Counted from the stretch's first letter, positions 26,711 through 35,884 are shown. The stretch is DNA of 41,031 nt from Gammaproteobacteria bacterium (GCA_022599775.1 JAHZLQ010000071.1:1-41031); one strand, 5' to 3'. Numbers and translations: made by a program. Notes: generated from the sequence alone by a model not told the origin.

Positions 26711-27676
26711 TTAACGAGAGGCGACCCTGTCCAGCTTCACGCCGAGCGCTTCGGCGGTTTCCTGGGTGACGCCGCCGACGGCATAACCGCGCCGCAGCTG
26801 GAACGCCTGCAGAGCTTCGGCTGTACCCGGTCCGAACACACCGTCCACCGGCCCCGGATCGAAGCCGGCACGCTTGAGATTGCGCTGCAGTTCCAGCACC
26901 AGGGCGGGGGTGGCATTGGTCTCGCACAACACCGCGCGCACTTCCACGCGCCCCGGCTGAGCCAGCACCTCGTGGCGCTCGGTGCGGTACTCCGCCGGAA
27001 CCTCCACGCGAATCCCGCGCGCCGGCTCGACCATTTCCTTGATTCGGCGCGTACGCCAACCGGCCGGCACCTCCACCGTCTTGGTCACGGCCTCGCTGAC
27101 GACGAGCTTTTCGCGCACGGTCTTGTACTGGGCCGGCATTTCGCGCATCTCGGTGCGCGCCGGCTCCACCAGCTTGCGGCGGCGCTGTACGAGGAATTCG
27201 GCCGGCGCCTCGACCAGACACATAGCATCGGTACTGCCGGCGTTCGGTTGCACCACGGTTCCGCCGCCGACCGGAACGCGCTCGTCGACCCAGCGATAGC
27301 GGGCCGCGATCTTGACTTCCTGAGGTCCGGCTTCGCGCACCAGCGTGCGTTCTTCGCGGGTCTCGGTAACGGCCGGCGTCACCGTCACGGTACGGGTATA
27401 GGCCTTGCCCCAGACCTTTTCGGTCCGCGTCTCGTAGACCGGCGGAATGGATTCGGTGCGCGTACTCGCGGCGGTCTTCAGAACCTGGCGTTCCACCGGG
27501 CGATAACTCGGCGGCACATGCACCAGCGCCCAGCATTCGCCGGCCTGCGCATCGGCTGGCGCGGCCGGCGGCAGCGGCACGCCATCCTCGAACGCAGCCC
27601 AGACCGACCCCACGGCCGCGAACAGGCCGAGGGCCAGCAGTCGCGGTCCCAGCAGGCTAGGGCCTGACCGGTTCAT
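26711..27676 (-). CDS. Exported repeat protein with C-terminal peptidoglycan-binding domain (paralogue 2)
   Basis: A 321-residue protein with a signal peptide ending near VWAA (27) and no lipobox. The body holds about eight degenerate units of 22-24 residues built on V.PA.Y..V...V, such as HVPPSYRPVERQVLKT, EMPAQYKTVREKLVV and EVPAEYRTERHEVLA. They fall in two groups of four around MCLVEAPAEF. The C-terminus (about 255-315) is a PF01471-like peptidoglycan-binding domain (LQRNLKRAGFDPGPVDGVFGPGTAEALQAFQ). Cysteines recur at GECWA, MCLVE and LCETNAT, exactly as in the neighbour. It starts 5 bp after that gene, so the two form an operon. Function unknown. Confidence 0.85.
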   Translation of the reverse strand: MNRSGPSLLGPRLLALGLFAAVGSVWAAFEDGVPLPPAAPADAQAGECWALVHVPPSYRPVERQVLKTAASTRTESIPPVYETRTEKVWGKAYTRTVTVTPAVTETREERTLVREAGPQEVKIAARYRWVDERVPVGGGTVVQPNAGSTDAMCLVEAPAEFLVQRRRKLVEPARTEMREMPAQYKTVREKLVVSEAVTKTVEVPAGWRTRRIKEMVEPARGIRVEVPAEYRTERHEVLAQPGRVEVRAVLCETNATPALVLELQRNLKRAGFDPGPVDGVFGPGTAEALQAFQLRRGYAVGGVTQETAEALGVKLDRVASR

Positions 27677-27681
27677 CGCGC

Positions 27682-28851
27682 TTAGCGGGAAACGCCGAGA
27701 CGATTGAGGGTCTCGCTGGTCACACCGCCCTGAGCCAGACCGACACTGTTCTGATAGGCACGCACCGCCGACATCGTGGCCGGACCGAGCTTGCCGTCGA
27801 TCTTGCCGGGCGAGTAGCCGGTATTGGCCAGTGCGCGCTGCAGATCGCGGATCGTATCCGCCGTGGCATTGGTTTCGCACAGCACCGAACGCCATTCCAG
27901 GCGGCTGGACGCCACCTCGACCTGACGCTCCACCGTTTCATATTCGGCGGGAATGACGATGCGTCGTTCCTGTGCCGCGGACACCAGTTTGCGCACGCGT
28001 ACGGTCTCGTACTGTGCGGGGATCGTCTCGCGGCGGATTTCCGCCGGCTTCACCAGTTCCTGGCGGCGCACGATCTTGTATTCGGCCGCCGTGGCGGTGC
28101 GACGCGTCGTGGCCGGCGCGTCGATGACCTTCTTGCGGATCGTGCGGTACTCGGCCGGCACCTCCACCAGGCACATGATCTCGCCGGTGGCATCGTTGAG
28201 CTTCTCGATCAGGCCGCGGCCGGGCTTCCATACCTGGGTGGCCGGCTTGACCATTTCGCGTTCTTCGACCCAATGAAACCGGGCCGGCACTTCCTCGACC
28301 GTTTCGCCGGCCGGTGTGACCAGTACGCGATCTTCGGTCCAGCGGTACTGCGCTGGCGCCACTTCGATGATGCGCTCGCTTTCCGGCTTGACCATCACGC
28401 GCTGTTCCATCCACTCGTAGCGCGCTGGTTCGATTTCGATGCGATCGCTTTGCGGAGACTTGAGCACGCGCTCGCTGGTGGTATCGAAGCGCGCCGGGAT
28501 CACCACGCGGGCATAGCACTCGCCCGGCTTGGCGAGTACCGGCAACTCCAGGCCGCTGGCCGGGCTCGCCGAAGCCACTGGCGCCGACGGACGCGCAGGT
28601 GCGGGCGGCAGTGGCCGCTGTGGCACGGCATCGGTGCGTGGGGGCGGGGGTGGGGGCGGGGAATAGATTTCGCGATAGTCGCCGGAGCGATCCTTGCTCG
28701 CCATCGGGTCGCGATCGACATCGGCGCGGCGATAGACCGGCACGGTCCCCGATTCGGCTTCCACCGGAGCGGTCAAGGCTTCATTGGTGGCGCAGGCCGA
28801 CAGTGTCAGCAGCGCCAGGCCCGTGGCCGTCAACCTTCCCCGAATACCCAT
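27682..28851 (-). CDS. Repeat lipoprotein with C-terminal peptidoglycan-binding domain (paralogue 1)
   Basis: A 389-residue lipoprotein: lipobox LSAC (C20), a disordered Pro-rich linker with a run of seven prolines (about 66-72), then eight units of about 23 residues. Examples are VIPARFDTTSERVLKSP, EVAPAQYRWTEDRVLVTP, EVPAEYRTIRKKVIDAP and VIPAEYETVERQVEVA. A linker with KPGRGLIEKLNDATGE splits them four plus four. The peptidoglycan-binding domain (about 325-386) ends it. It is the first gene of a pair with the paralogue downstream, and divergent from the MATE gene. A plausible role is an outer-membrane-to-wall tether; this is inference from the lipid anchor plus wall-binding end. Confidence 0.87.
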   Translation of the reverse strand: MGIRGRLTATGLALLTLSACATNEALTAPVEAESGTVPVYRRADVDRDPMASKDRSGDYREIYSPPPPPPPRTDAVPQRPLPPAPARPSAPVASASPASGLELPVLAKPGECYARVVIPARFDTTSERVLKSPQSDRIEIEPARYEWMEQRVMVKPESERIIEVAPAQYRWTEDRVLVTPAGETVEEVPARFHWVEEREMVKPATQVWKPGRGLIEKLNDATGEIMCLVEVPAEYRTIRKKVIDAPATTRRTATAAEYKIVRRQELVKPAEIRRETIPAQYETVRVRKLVSAAQERRIVIPAEYETVERQVEVASSRLEWRSVLCETNATADTIRDLQRALANTGYSPGKIDGKLGPATMSAVRAYQNSVGLAQGGVTSETLNRLGVSR

Positions 28852-29011
28852 TTGAGATACGACTCCCTGATCGAAGTCCCAAGACTAGCCCTTGGGGCAT
28901 GCGGCAACAATGGTCAAAAACGCCTGATCGCCGCAGTCGACGTTCAATACCAACACCGTTGGCCTCCGCTGGCTTCACGGTCCGCGCGTCCGTTTCGCGA
29001 TAGGCTGAGAC

Positions 29012-30346
29012 ATGCTCCTGTTTCCGACACGCGACCGCACGGCTCCGGTTCTGGGGATCGCCTTGCCGATCATCGGCGGGCTGATGTCGCAGAACCTGCT
29101 CAATCTCGTCGATACCTGGATGGTGGGCGCGCTCGGCGCGCCGGCGCTGGCGGGTGTCGGCATCGCCGGTTTCGTCAATTTCATGGCCTTTGCCACGATC
29201 ATGGGCTTGTCCGTTGCGGTACAGGCCACGGCCGCACGCCGTTATGGCGAAGGTCGCCGCAGCGACACGGCACGGCCACTCAACGGCGGCCTGCTGCTGT
29301 CGCTGGCCTTCGGCCTGCCGTGGTCGATCGCATTGATTGTGGCAGCCCCGACACTGCTGTCCTGGCTCAGCCACGATCCGGCCGTGCTGGCGGAAGGCAC
29401 GCCCTATCTGCAGTGGCGGCTGTTATCCGTGGTCGCGGTGGGCATGAACTTCTCGTTTCGGGGCTACTGGAGCGCAGTGGGTCTGGCGCGCCTGTACCTG
29501 TTCACGCTGGTGGGCATGCACGTCATCAATGTCATAGTGAGTTATGTACTCATCTTCGGCGCGCTCGGGCTTCCCGCGCTGGGCACCGCGGGGGCCGGCA
29601 TCGGCACCACGGTCAGCCTGCTGATCGGCACCAGCGCCTATTTCCTGATGGCGCGCCGCTTCGCAGGCCGCGCCGGCTTTCTGGAATCCTGGCCCAGCCG
29701 CGCGGAACTGCTGGCGCTGGCGCGGCTCGGCCTGCCCAACTCGGTCCAGCAGTTCCTGTTCGCCTCGGGCCTGACCGCCCTGATGTGGATCGTCTCGCAG
29801 CTCGGCACAGCACCCCTGGCGGTATCCAATGTGCTGATCAATCTGTCGCTGGTGGCGGCGCTGCCGGCGATCGGCTTCGGCATCGCCGCGGCCACGCTGA
29901 CAGCACAGGCACTGGGACGCGGCGAACCCGGCGACGCGGCACGCTGGCCCTGGGACACGTTCCGGGTGGCGCTGCCGCTGTTCGTGGTGCTGGCCGGTGC
30001 GATGATCGGATTCCCCGATGGGCTGCTGGGCCTGTTCCTGCACGAGCCGGAACTGATCGCGCTGGGCCATGCGGCGCTGCAGTTCGTGGGCCTGACGGTC
30101 ATCGTCGACGGTCTCGGCCTGATCCTGATGCAGTCGCTGCTCGGCGCCGGCGCCAGTCAGGTCGTGATGCTGGTCGCGGTCGCCCTGCAATGGTTGCTGT
30201 TCCTGCCGGCGGCCTACCTGTTGGGGCCGGTGCTGAACCTGGGCTTTTCGATCCTGTGGGCGGCGATGGCGGTTTATCGGAGCCTGCAAACCCTGGTTTT
30301 CGGAATCCTCTGGGGCCGTGGTGGTTGGGCCAGGATCAAAATCTAG
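29012..30346 (+). CDS. MATE-family multidrug/toxin exporter
   Basis: A 444-residue inner-membrane exporter with about 12 spans in two homologous halves, expected to use a Na+ or H+ gradient. The start LGIALPIIGGLMSQNLLNLVDTW (read in two pieces: LGIALPIIGGLM and SQNLLNLVDTWMVG) is the MatE signature; the second half shows LGLPNSVQQFLFASGLTALMW. The length and pattern are normal for DinF/NorM-like members. The ATG at 29012 has only a weak AGG upstream. It is divergent from the repeat-lipoprotein operon across 160 bp. Substrate unknown. Confidence 0.93.
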   Translation: MLLFPTRDRTAPVLGIALPIIGGLMSQNLLNLVDTWMVGALGAPALAGVGIAGFVNFMAFATIMGLSVAVQATAARRYGEGRRSDTARPLNGGLLLSLAFGLPWSIALIVAAPTLLSWLSHDPAVLAEGTPYLQWRLLSVVAVGMNFSFRGYWSAVGLARLYLFTLVGMHVINVIVSYVLIFGALGLPALGTAGAGIGTTVSLLIGTSAYFLMARRFAGRAGFLESWPSRAELLALARLGLPNSVQQFLFASGLTALMWIVSQLGTAPLAVSNVLINLSLVAALPAIGFGIAAATLTAQALGRGEPGDAARWPWDTFRVALPLFVVLAGAMIGFPDGLLGLFLHEPELIALGHAALQFVGLTVIVDGLGLILMQSLLGAGASQVVMLVAVALQWLLFLPAAYLLGPVLNLGFSILWAAMAVYRSLQTLVFGILWGRGGWARIKI

Positions 30347-30402
30347 CCGTACCGCGATCGGGCGGCTTGAAGAATCGAAAAATCACCGAGGTCGGGGATG
30401 GT

Positions 30403-30419
30403 CGATGCCCCTGGCATCG
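30403..30419. other. Short hairpin between MATE gene and MoxR operon
   Basis: CGATGCC-CCT-GGCATCG, a perfect 7-bp stem 57 bp after the MATE stop and 45 bp before the next ATG, with no T run. It could be a weak terminator or a leader structure. The rest of the 117-bp gap shows no promoter that I trust. Confidence 0.35.
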
Positions 30420-30463
30420 TTCAGACTTCGTCGTGATTTTGTACTCATCCACGGGGAGTTCAC

Positions 30464-31261
30464 ATGAGCCTGCTTGCGCCCGCGCCTCAATCGATCGGCC
30501 AGGTGCTCGATCGCGGTTTTCGCCTGTTCCGGAATACGCTGGTCCAGATGCTGCCCTTGACCTCGCTTTATGCGCTGTTCGGCACGCTGCCGGCGCTGTT
30601 CGATCTGGTGCGCATTCGGATGCCGGACCAGACCTCGCTGGTCGTGCTCAGCGTGGTGGGTTCGGTCGCCTGCACGCTGATCTCGTTTGTGCTGATGATC
30701 GCGGTCATTCGCTATCTCGACGATCTCGCCGAGGAACGCCATCAGATGACCCGTTGGCAGGCGTTCTGGGGAGCCTGGCGCCAGGTTTTGCCCCTGATCT
30801 TCATCACGCTGGTGATGGGCTTGTTGATCATGGTGGGATTCGTGTTGCTGATTGTTCCCGGCGTCTGGGCCATGGTGGGATTCAGCCTGTGCTGGTACCT
30901 GCGAATCCTCGATCGCGAAGGCGTTTTTGAATGCCTGGCCAAGAGCTGGAATCTTGTGCGTGGACATTGGTGGCGTTCGGCCACGGTTCTGGGAACCGCC
31001 ACGCTGCTTTATCTCGCCGTCTATGTGGCCTGCATCGCGGTCCTGGCCTTGTTGCTGCCGTTCGGCCAGATCGGTGACATTCTCACGCAGAGCGAATCCG
31101 TGGGAACGTTGGCGCTGCTGGCTTATCTTGTCGGCAATGCGGTGTTGTCAGCCGTGCTCTACCCGCTGATCTACGCCATTCCCCTGGTGCTGCTGCGCGA
31201 CCTTCAGGTGCGCAAGGGCGGCGACGATCTGGCGGCACGTATCGACCAGTCGGTGACGTGA
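30464..31261 (+). CDS. Polytopic membrane protein, first gene of the MoxR-DUF58 operon
   Basis: A 265-residue inner-membrane protein with about six spans (for example about 30-50, 62-88, 105-135 and 180-205). No catalytic motif is seen. The segment REGVFECLAKSWNLVRGHWW between spans resembles the amphipathic interface helix of the YIP1/DUF-type glycerophosphodiesterase membrane-domain proteins often found beside MoxR clusters. GGGGAG lies 6 nt before ATG 30464. The stop overlaps the next start as GTGA. It is probably a membrane partner of the MoxR-DUF58 module. Confidence 0.8.
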   Translation: MSLLAPAPQSIGQVLDRGFRLFRNTLVQMLPLTSLYALFGTLPALFDLVRIRMPDQTSLVVLSVVGSVACTLISFVLMIAVIRYLDDLAEERHQMTRWQAFWGAWRQVLPLIFITLVMGLLIMVGFVLLIVPGVWAMVGFSLCWYLRILDREGVFECLAKSWNLVRGHWWRSATVLGTATLLYLAVYVACIAVLALLLPFGQIGDILTQSESVGTLALLAYLVGNAVLSAVLYPLIYAIPLVLLRDLQVRKGGDDLAARIDQSVT

Positions 31262-32148
31262 GACGACTATCACGCCTGTTGTGCTTGTGCCTTGGCTTGA
31301 CCCTCCTGTCACCGGCCGGCGCCGCAATCACGCGTGAACAACTGCTGAGCTGCGCCGCCGCGCGTGCCGGCACCGACCTGCGCCCCGCCGCATTCGCGGC
31401 CTGCGCAGCGGTCGAGGCCAGCTATGCCGACGACGCGGACAACTCCGAATGGGTCGCCGAAACCGGCGCCGAAGGCCTGCGGGATCTCGCGGCGACGCTG
31501 CCGCAATCGCGCGAGCGCATCGAAGTCCCGGACCCCGATCTCGTCCCCGAGCTGCTGGCCGCAATCAAGGCGGAAGCGGCGGAGGCGCCGGCCGGGCTCT
31601 GGCAACGCTTTCGCGATTGGCTCGACCGCCTGTTGAACCCGCAGGCCGGCGACGCCGAGCCGCCCGAGTGGCTGCTCAAGTTCGGCGAGTGGCTTCAGGC
31701 CGTACCGGGATGGATCTGGAAAGCCCTGTTCTGGGCCACCGTGGCGCTGATCGTCTTGAGCGTGCTGGCGGTGGTGGTCATCGAGCTGCGTGCCTCCGGC
31801 GTGGACGCGCATCGCCGCGCGCGAAGCCGGGCGCCGACGGGCGCCGACGAGAAAGCACCGGAACCGCCCGAGCTGGACATCTCCGATCTTGACCGCCTGT
31901 CTCCACGGCGGCGCTGCGCTGCACTGCTGCAATGGTTGATCCGGCGCCTGCGCGGAGCGGGACACCTCCCGGCCGACGAGGCCCGCACCAATCGCGAGCT
32001 GCGCCGTAGTCTCGCCGGAACGCCCGGCGATACTTTCGAAACCCTGCTCGACGGACTGGAGCCGGCGATCTACGGCTCGGCCTACCCGGATGACGCCGAA
32101 TTCGCGCGCCTGCGCGGACTCGCCGTGAATCTTGCCAAGGCGCCGTGA
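31258..32148 (+). CDS. DUF4129 membrane protein
   Basis: A 296-residue protein with a signal peptide (about 1-22), an extracytoplasmic region with two tryptophan-rich helices around WQRFRDWLDRLL and WLLKFGEWLQAVPGWIW, and a membrane span (about 160-180). The cytoplasmic C-terminal domain matches the DUF4129 pattern (RRCAALLQWLIRRLRGAG then TNRELRRSLAG). It starts with GTG in a 4-bp overlap and ends in another GTGA overlap. The role is unknown, but DUF4129 genes repeatedly accompany MoxR and DUF58. Confidence 0.85.
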   Translation: MRRLSRLLCLCLGLTLLSPAGAAITREQLLSCAAARAGTDLRPAAFAACAAVEASYADDADNSEWVAETGAEGLRDLAATLPQSRERIEVPDPDLVPELLAAIKAEAAEAPAGLWQRFRDWLDRLLNPQAGDAEPPEWLLKFGEWLQAVPGWIWKALFWATVALIVLSVLAVVVIELRASGVDAHRRARSRAPTGADEKAPEPPELDISDLDRLSPRRRCAALLQWLIRRLRGAGHLPADEARTNRELRRSLAGTPGDTFETLLDGLEPAIYGSAYPDDAEFARLRGLAVNLAKAP

Positions 32149-33476
32149 GAGACCTCGTACTGACCGTGTGCGGCGCCTTGCTGGCCCTGTTGCTGGCGGT
32201 GGCGGTGTTGTCTCCGCTGGGCCAGTCGGAGTCTTCCGACCTCTCGCGACCCCGCAGTCAGGATCGCGGCGATTCGGGCCTGCATGGACTGTACCGCTGG
32301 CTGGATCAGTCCGGCATCCCGGTGCGGCGCCTGCGTGAACGCTACGACCGCCTCAGCGCCGTTGCCACACGCGGCGAGGGCAATCTGCTGATCTTGGCAC
32401 TGCCCAGCCTGGCTACGGTACGCCTGAACGAACAGCGCGCGCTGCACGACTGGGTCGCCCGCGGAAACGATGTCTTCGTGCTGTACGCCAATGCCAGCCG
32501 GCCGGCCTGGGCCGGGCCGGTTCCGGCCGCCGCCACCCTCAATGCGCTCGAACTGGATCAGGGCTCACCGTCCTGGAGCCTGGACACCGCGCCGATCTGC
32601 GCAGGGCTGTTCACACCGCCACCCGACGAATCCGCGAACACCGCCGCGCCCGACACCGGCACCGACGAGCCCCCGGACGAATCGGTGATCCTGCCGCCAT
32701 CCGGCCCGGTCAAGCTCAAGCCCCATCCCGCGGATGTCGGGGAAGCGCTGCTGGCCGGCATCCATGAACTGGGCGTGCGCCAGCGAGACCCCAATCCTCT
32801 GCAAATGGAAGTGGTCTACAGCGACTCCGATATCCGGTTCCACTTCGACTGGCTCTGCGATACCGTCGGCGGACAGGTCGCGCTGCGCCAGTTCCGTCTC
32901 GGGAACGGCCGAGTGTTCGTGTCCAGCTACCCGGAAATCCTGTCGAACCGCGATCTCGCCGAGGCCGACAACGCACGATTTTTCTCCAACCTGCTGGGCC
33001 TTTCGCTGCGTCCCGGCGGCGCAGTGATCTTCGACGACATGCACCAGGGCGATTCGGCGCTATACGACCCCGCAGCGTTCTACGGCGATCCACGGCTGCA
33101 CGCCAGTATCGGCTTCGCACTGGCGATCTGGCTGCTGTATCTGCTGGCGGACGCCTCACGCTTCATACGGCCGCCGTCCGCACCAAGCGGCGTGACGCCC
33201 GGCGACTTTGCCGTTTCCGTCGGCGGCTTCCTTGCGCGTCGCCTGGCGCCGCATGAGGCCGGCGCCGCGCTGATGCGGCATTTTCACGAGTCCATGCAGC
33301 GCCGGCTCGGCCGAACCGCCTCCACCGAAGAAAGCTGGCCCCTGCTGGACAGCGCGGGCGTTGACCGCGACCTGTGCCAACAACTGCGCGACGAGGCCCG
33401 TCGCGTACAGAACGGACGGCGCGACCTGCGCCCGCTGATGACGCTACAACAACGAATCGAGGAACAATTGCAGTGA
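32145..33476 (+). CDS. DUF4350 membrane-anchored protein
   Basis: A 443-residue protein with an N-terminal span (about 4-25) and a periplasmic domain (about 45-320) of the DUF4350 type, which resembles a GATase/flavodoxin-like fold: RWLDQSGIPVRRL, GEGNLLILALP and GNGRVFVSSYPEILSNRDL. A Pro/Thr/Asp-rich insertion is at about 165-195. A second span (about 325-342, FALAIWLLYLLADASRF) leads to a cytoplasmic tail. The start is GTG in a GTGA overlap with DUF4129, and the stop overlaps moxR in the same way. Confidence 0.87.
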   Translation: MRDLVLTVCGALLALLLAVAVLSPLGQSESSDLSRPRSQDRGDSGLHGLYRWLDQSGIPVRRLRERYDRLSAVATRGEGNLLILALPSLATVRLNEQRALHDWVARGNDVFVLYANASRPAWAGPVPAAATLNALELDQGSPSWSLDTAPICAGLFTPPPDESANTAAPDTGTDEPPDESVILPPSGPVKLKPHPADVGEALLAGIHELGVRQRDPNPLQMEVVYSDSDIRFHFDWLCDTVGGQVALRQFRLGNGRVFVSSYPEILSNRDLAEADNARFFSNLLGLSLRPGGAVIFDDMHQGDSALYDPAAFYGDPRLHASIGFALAIWLLYLLADASRFIRPPSAPSGVTPGDFAVSVGGFLARRLAPHEAGAALMRHFHESMQRRLGRTASTEESWPLLDSAGVDRDLCQQLRDEARRVQNGRRDLRPLMTLQQRIEEQLQ

Positions 33477-34444
33477 ACTCCGCACAACAACTGCTGCAGC
33501 AGCTCGCAGAACACACCGGCCGCGTCGTGTTCGGCGCCGATGCCCTGATCCACGATCTGGCGATCGCGCTGATCGCGCGCGGCCATGTGCTGCTCGAAGG
33601 CCCGCCCGGTCTCGGCAAGACCCTGCTCGCGCGCAGCCTCGCGCGCCAGCTCAGCGGCCAGTTCCAGCGTGTGCAGTGCACACCGGACCTGATGCCGGCC
33701 GACCTCACCGGCGTCAACATCTGGCGCGCCGATCTGGCCAAGTTCGAATGGCTGCCGGGACCGCTGGTGGCCGACGTGGTGCTGGTCGACGAACTCAACC
33801 GCACCGGCCCCAAGACCCAAGCCGCGCTGCTCGAAGCCATGGAGGAACGCGCCATCACCGTGGATCGAGAACGCCACGCGCTGCCGGCGGATTTCCTGGT
33901 GATCGCCACCCAGAACCCACACGAATTCGAGGGCACCTTCGCCCTGCCGGAATCGCAGCTGGACCGCTTCCTGCTGAAACTGTCGCTGAGCTATCCCGAT
34001 ACCGCCACCGAGATCGCCGTGCTGCGCGCCTATGACGGCTCGGACAACGGTCAGCTCGCTGAATTCGAGAAGCTGCCAGTGCTGGACGGCGCCTTGCTCA
34101 TCGCCGCGCGCGCGCAGGCCGGCGCCGTGCACGTCAGCGACGCCCTGTACGAATACGTGACCGCCATCGCCGCCGCCACACGCAGTCACCCGAAGATCGC
34201 GCTGGGCCTGTCCACGCGCGGCGCACTGGCACTGATGCGCTGCGCGCGCGCGGCGGCGACGCTCGACGGCAGCGCCTATCTCACACCGGACCACGTCAAG
34301 CGCGTTGCCAGCGCAGTCATCGCGCATCGCCTGCTGGCACAGCCCGAAGCCGCGCTGGAAGGCGAAACCGGCGAGCGGCTGGTCAGCGCCGCGATCGAGG
34401 CAGTCCCGGTTCCGCGTGCGGCCGGCGGTGCGGATTCCGAATGA
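33473..34444 (+). CDS. MoxR-family AAA+ ATPase
   Basis: A 323-residue cytoplasmic AAA+ chaperone-like ATPase. Walker A is GPPGLGKT (43-50), Walker B VLVDELNR (103-110), then sensor I IATQNPHEFEGTFALPESQLDRF and sensor II LGLSTRGALALMR. GTG 33473 was chosen because it overlaps the DUF4350 stop as GTGA and gives the normal MoxR length. GAGGAA is about 10 nt upstream. The downstream gene is the DUF58 partner, overlapping as ATGA. The family is thought to remodel proteins carrying von Willebrand A domains; the client here is not known. Confidence 0.95.
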   Translation: MNSAQQLLQQLAEHTGRVVFGADALIHDLAIALIARGHVLLEGPPGLGKTLLARSLARQLSGQFQRVQCTPDLMPADLTGVNIWRADLAKFEWLPGPLVADVVLVDELNRTGPKTQAALLEAMEERAITVDRERHALPADFLVIATQNPHEFEGTFALPESQLDRFLLKLSLSYPDTATEIAVLRAYDGSDNGQLAEFEKLPVLDGALLIAARAQAGAVHVSDALYEYVTAIAAATRSHPKIALGLSTRGALALMRCARAAATLDGSAYLTPDHVKRVASAVIAHRLLAQPEAALEGETGERLVSAAIEAVPVPRAAGGADSE

Positions 34445-35733
34445 ACCTGTCGGGTCGCGGACTCGGCTCGGCGGCGCTGATCCTGCTGATCGGCATCGCC
34501 GAGCAGTGGGCCGGCGGCCCCGGGCTGTGGTCGCTGCTCGCCGCCGGCTGGTTGCTGCTGTGGACGCTCGACGGCGTCTATGCCCACCGCCTGAGCCTGA
34601 CGGTGCGGCAGGATCGCACACCCGCGCCACGTCTCGGCCGACGTTGGCAAGCCCGCATCGAAGTCCACGCCGTGCACGGCAAGGCTCGCGCGGCCCGGAT
34701 CTATCTGCCGACGCCGAGCTTGTTTTCGGGTCGCGATGTACGGCTCGAATGGGAACATCTGGATCAGCCTGCGCTTGTGCAAGCAGACTGGACGCCGACT
34801 CAACTCGGTCACTGGGTCTGGCCCTCACTACAGCTTCGTGTGCTGGGTCCGCTCGGCCTGGGATGGTGGCGGCGCAAGCTGCCCGCGCCGGGTGAAGCGC
34901 AAGCGGTACGACTCGATACCGGCCGCGTGCAAAGTGCTGAAGCTGGCACCGCCCGCTACGGTCTCGAGGCCGCCATCACCGCCGGCCCCGGTGCGGAACC
35001 CTGTGGTTTGCGTGACTACCGCGCCGGCGACGCCTTGCGCGACATCGCCTGGCGCGCCTCGTCCCGGCGCGACCGCTGGCTTACCCGCGAATATACCGAC
35101 GAACAGCAACTCCAACTGATGCTGGTGATCGACGCCGGTCGTGCCGGTCGCCAGCAGATCGGCGAACTGATGCGTCTGCATCACGCCGTCAACGCCGCCG
35201 CCCGAATCGCCGAACGGGCCGTCGCTCTGGGAGATCGCGTCGGGCTGCTGGTCTATGACCCGCAAGGCTTGCGCATGCAGCAAACGCCCCTCGCCGGACT
35301 GGCCGCCCTGCGCCGGATTCAAGGATCACTCACGCAACTGGATAGTGCAGCCACCGAAGCCGATCCGATTCCTGCCGCCCTGGCCCTGCGACGGCTGTGT
35401 CGCCAGCGCACGTTGATACTCTGGTTCACCGACATCGACAGCGGCGCCAGCGCCTCGCCGCTGCAAAACGCCGTCTCGCTGCTGGTGCCCAAGCACCTGC
35501 CCCTGTTCGCCGGTTTCGAGGACAGCGCCCTCGAAGCGCTCACGCGACGCCAGCCGACCCGCTGGCAGGACCCCTACGTTCGGCTTGCCGCGATGCAGGC
35601 GCAGCACGCGGCCCAGCTGCAACGTGCCAGCCTTCGTCACCACGGCTGCGAAGTCGTATCGGCGGCGCCGACGGAGATCGACGCGCGCCTCCTGACACGC
35701 TATCGGGCGCTACGATCGATGCGTCACATATGA
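34441..35733 (+). CDS. DUF58 protein with von Willebrand A-like fold
   Basis: A 430-residue protein with two N-terminal spans (about 8-45), a beta domain, then the DUF58 signature LRDYRAGDALRDIAWRASSRR (read as LRDYRAGDALRDI and AWRASSRR, about 182-202). A vWA-like domain begins at LMLVIDAGRAG. The MIDAS motif DxSxS is degenerate (D-A-G-R-A), so metal-ion adhesion may be lost. It is the last gene of the five-gene coupled operon and the likely client of the MoxR ATPase. No transglutaminase or SpoIIM partner is seen nearby. Confidence 0.93.
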   Translation: MNLSGRGLGSAALILLIGIAEQWAGGPGLWSLLAAGWLLLWTLDGVYAHRLSLTVRQDRTPAPRLGRRWQARIEVHAVHGKARAARIYLPTPSLFSGRDVRLEWEHLDQPALVQADWTPTQLGHWVWPSLQLRVLGPLGLGWWRRKLPAPGEAQAVRLDTGRVQSAEAGTARYGLEAAITAGPGAEPCGLRDYRAGDALRDIAWRASSRRDRWLTREYTDEQQLQLMLVIDAGRAGRQQIGELMRLHHAVNAAARIAERAVALGDRVGLLVYDPQGLRMQQTPLAGLAALRRIQGSLTQLDSAATEADPIPAALALRRLCRQRTLILWFTDIDSGASASPLQNAVSLLVPKHLPLFAGFEDSALEALTRRQPTRWQDPYVRLAAMQAQHAAQLQRASLRHHGCEVVSAAPTEIDARLLTRYRALRSMRHI

Positions 35734-35834
35734 GTGAGTGGCCACGCCGCGTGCCTGTTCCGCTGAAAACGGCATTCGGTGCAGACGGGCGAGATCGGCG
35801 CTGGTATCGATCGAGCCAAGCCGCGCCGCCGTGT

Positions 35835-35849
35835 TGACCTCCGGGGTCA
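35835..35849. promoter_or_regulatory. Possible operator upstream of the MmyB-like regulator
   Basis: Inverted repeat TGACC-TCCGG-GGTCA, 36 bp before the regulator ATG. An autoregulatory site is possible, but the repeat is short and no clear promoter was found around it. Confidence 0.25.
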
Positions 35850-35884
35850 TGGAATCCGTCGGGTGGACTGGCTAAGGTGGGTCC

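Noticed and set aside
28273-30930. Very long open frame (885 codons) running across the repeat lipoprotein and MATE genes
   Set aside because: It is antisense to the lipoprotein and out of frame with the MATE gene. Its product is Arg/Gly/His-rich low-complexity sequence typical of a shadow in high-GC DNA.
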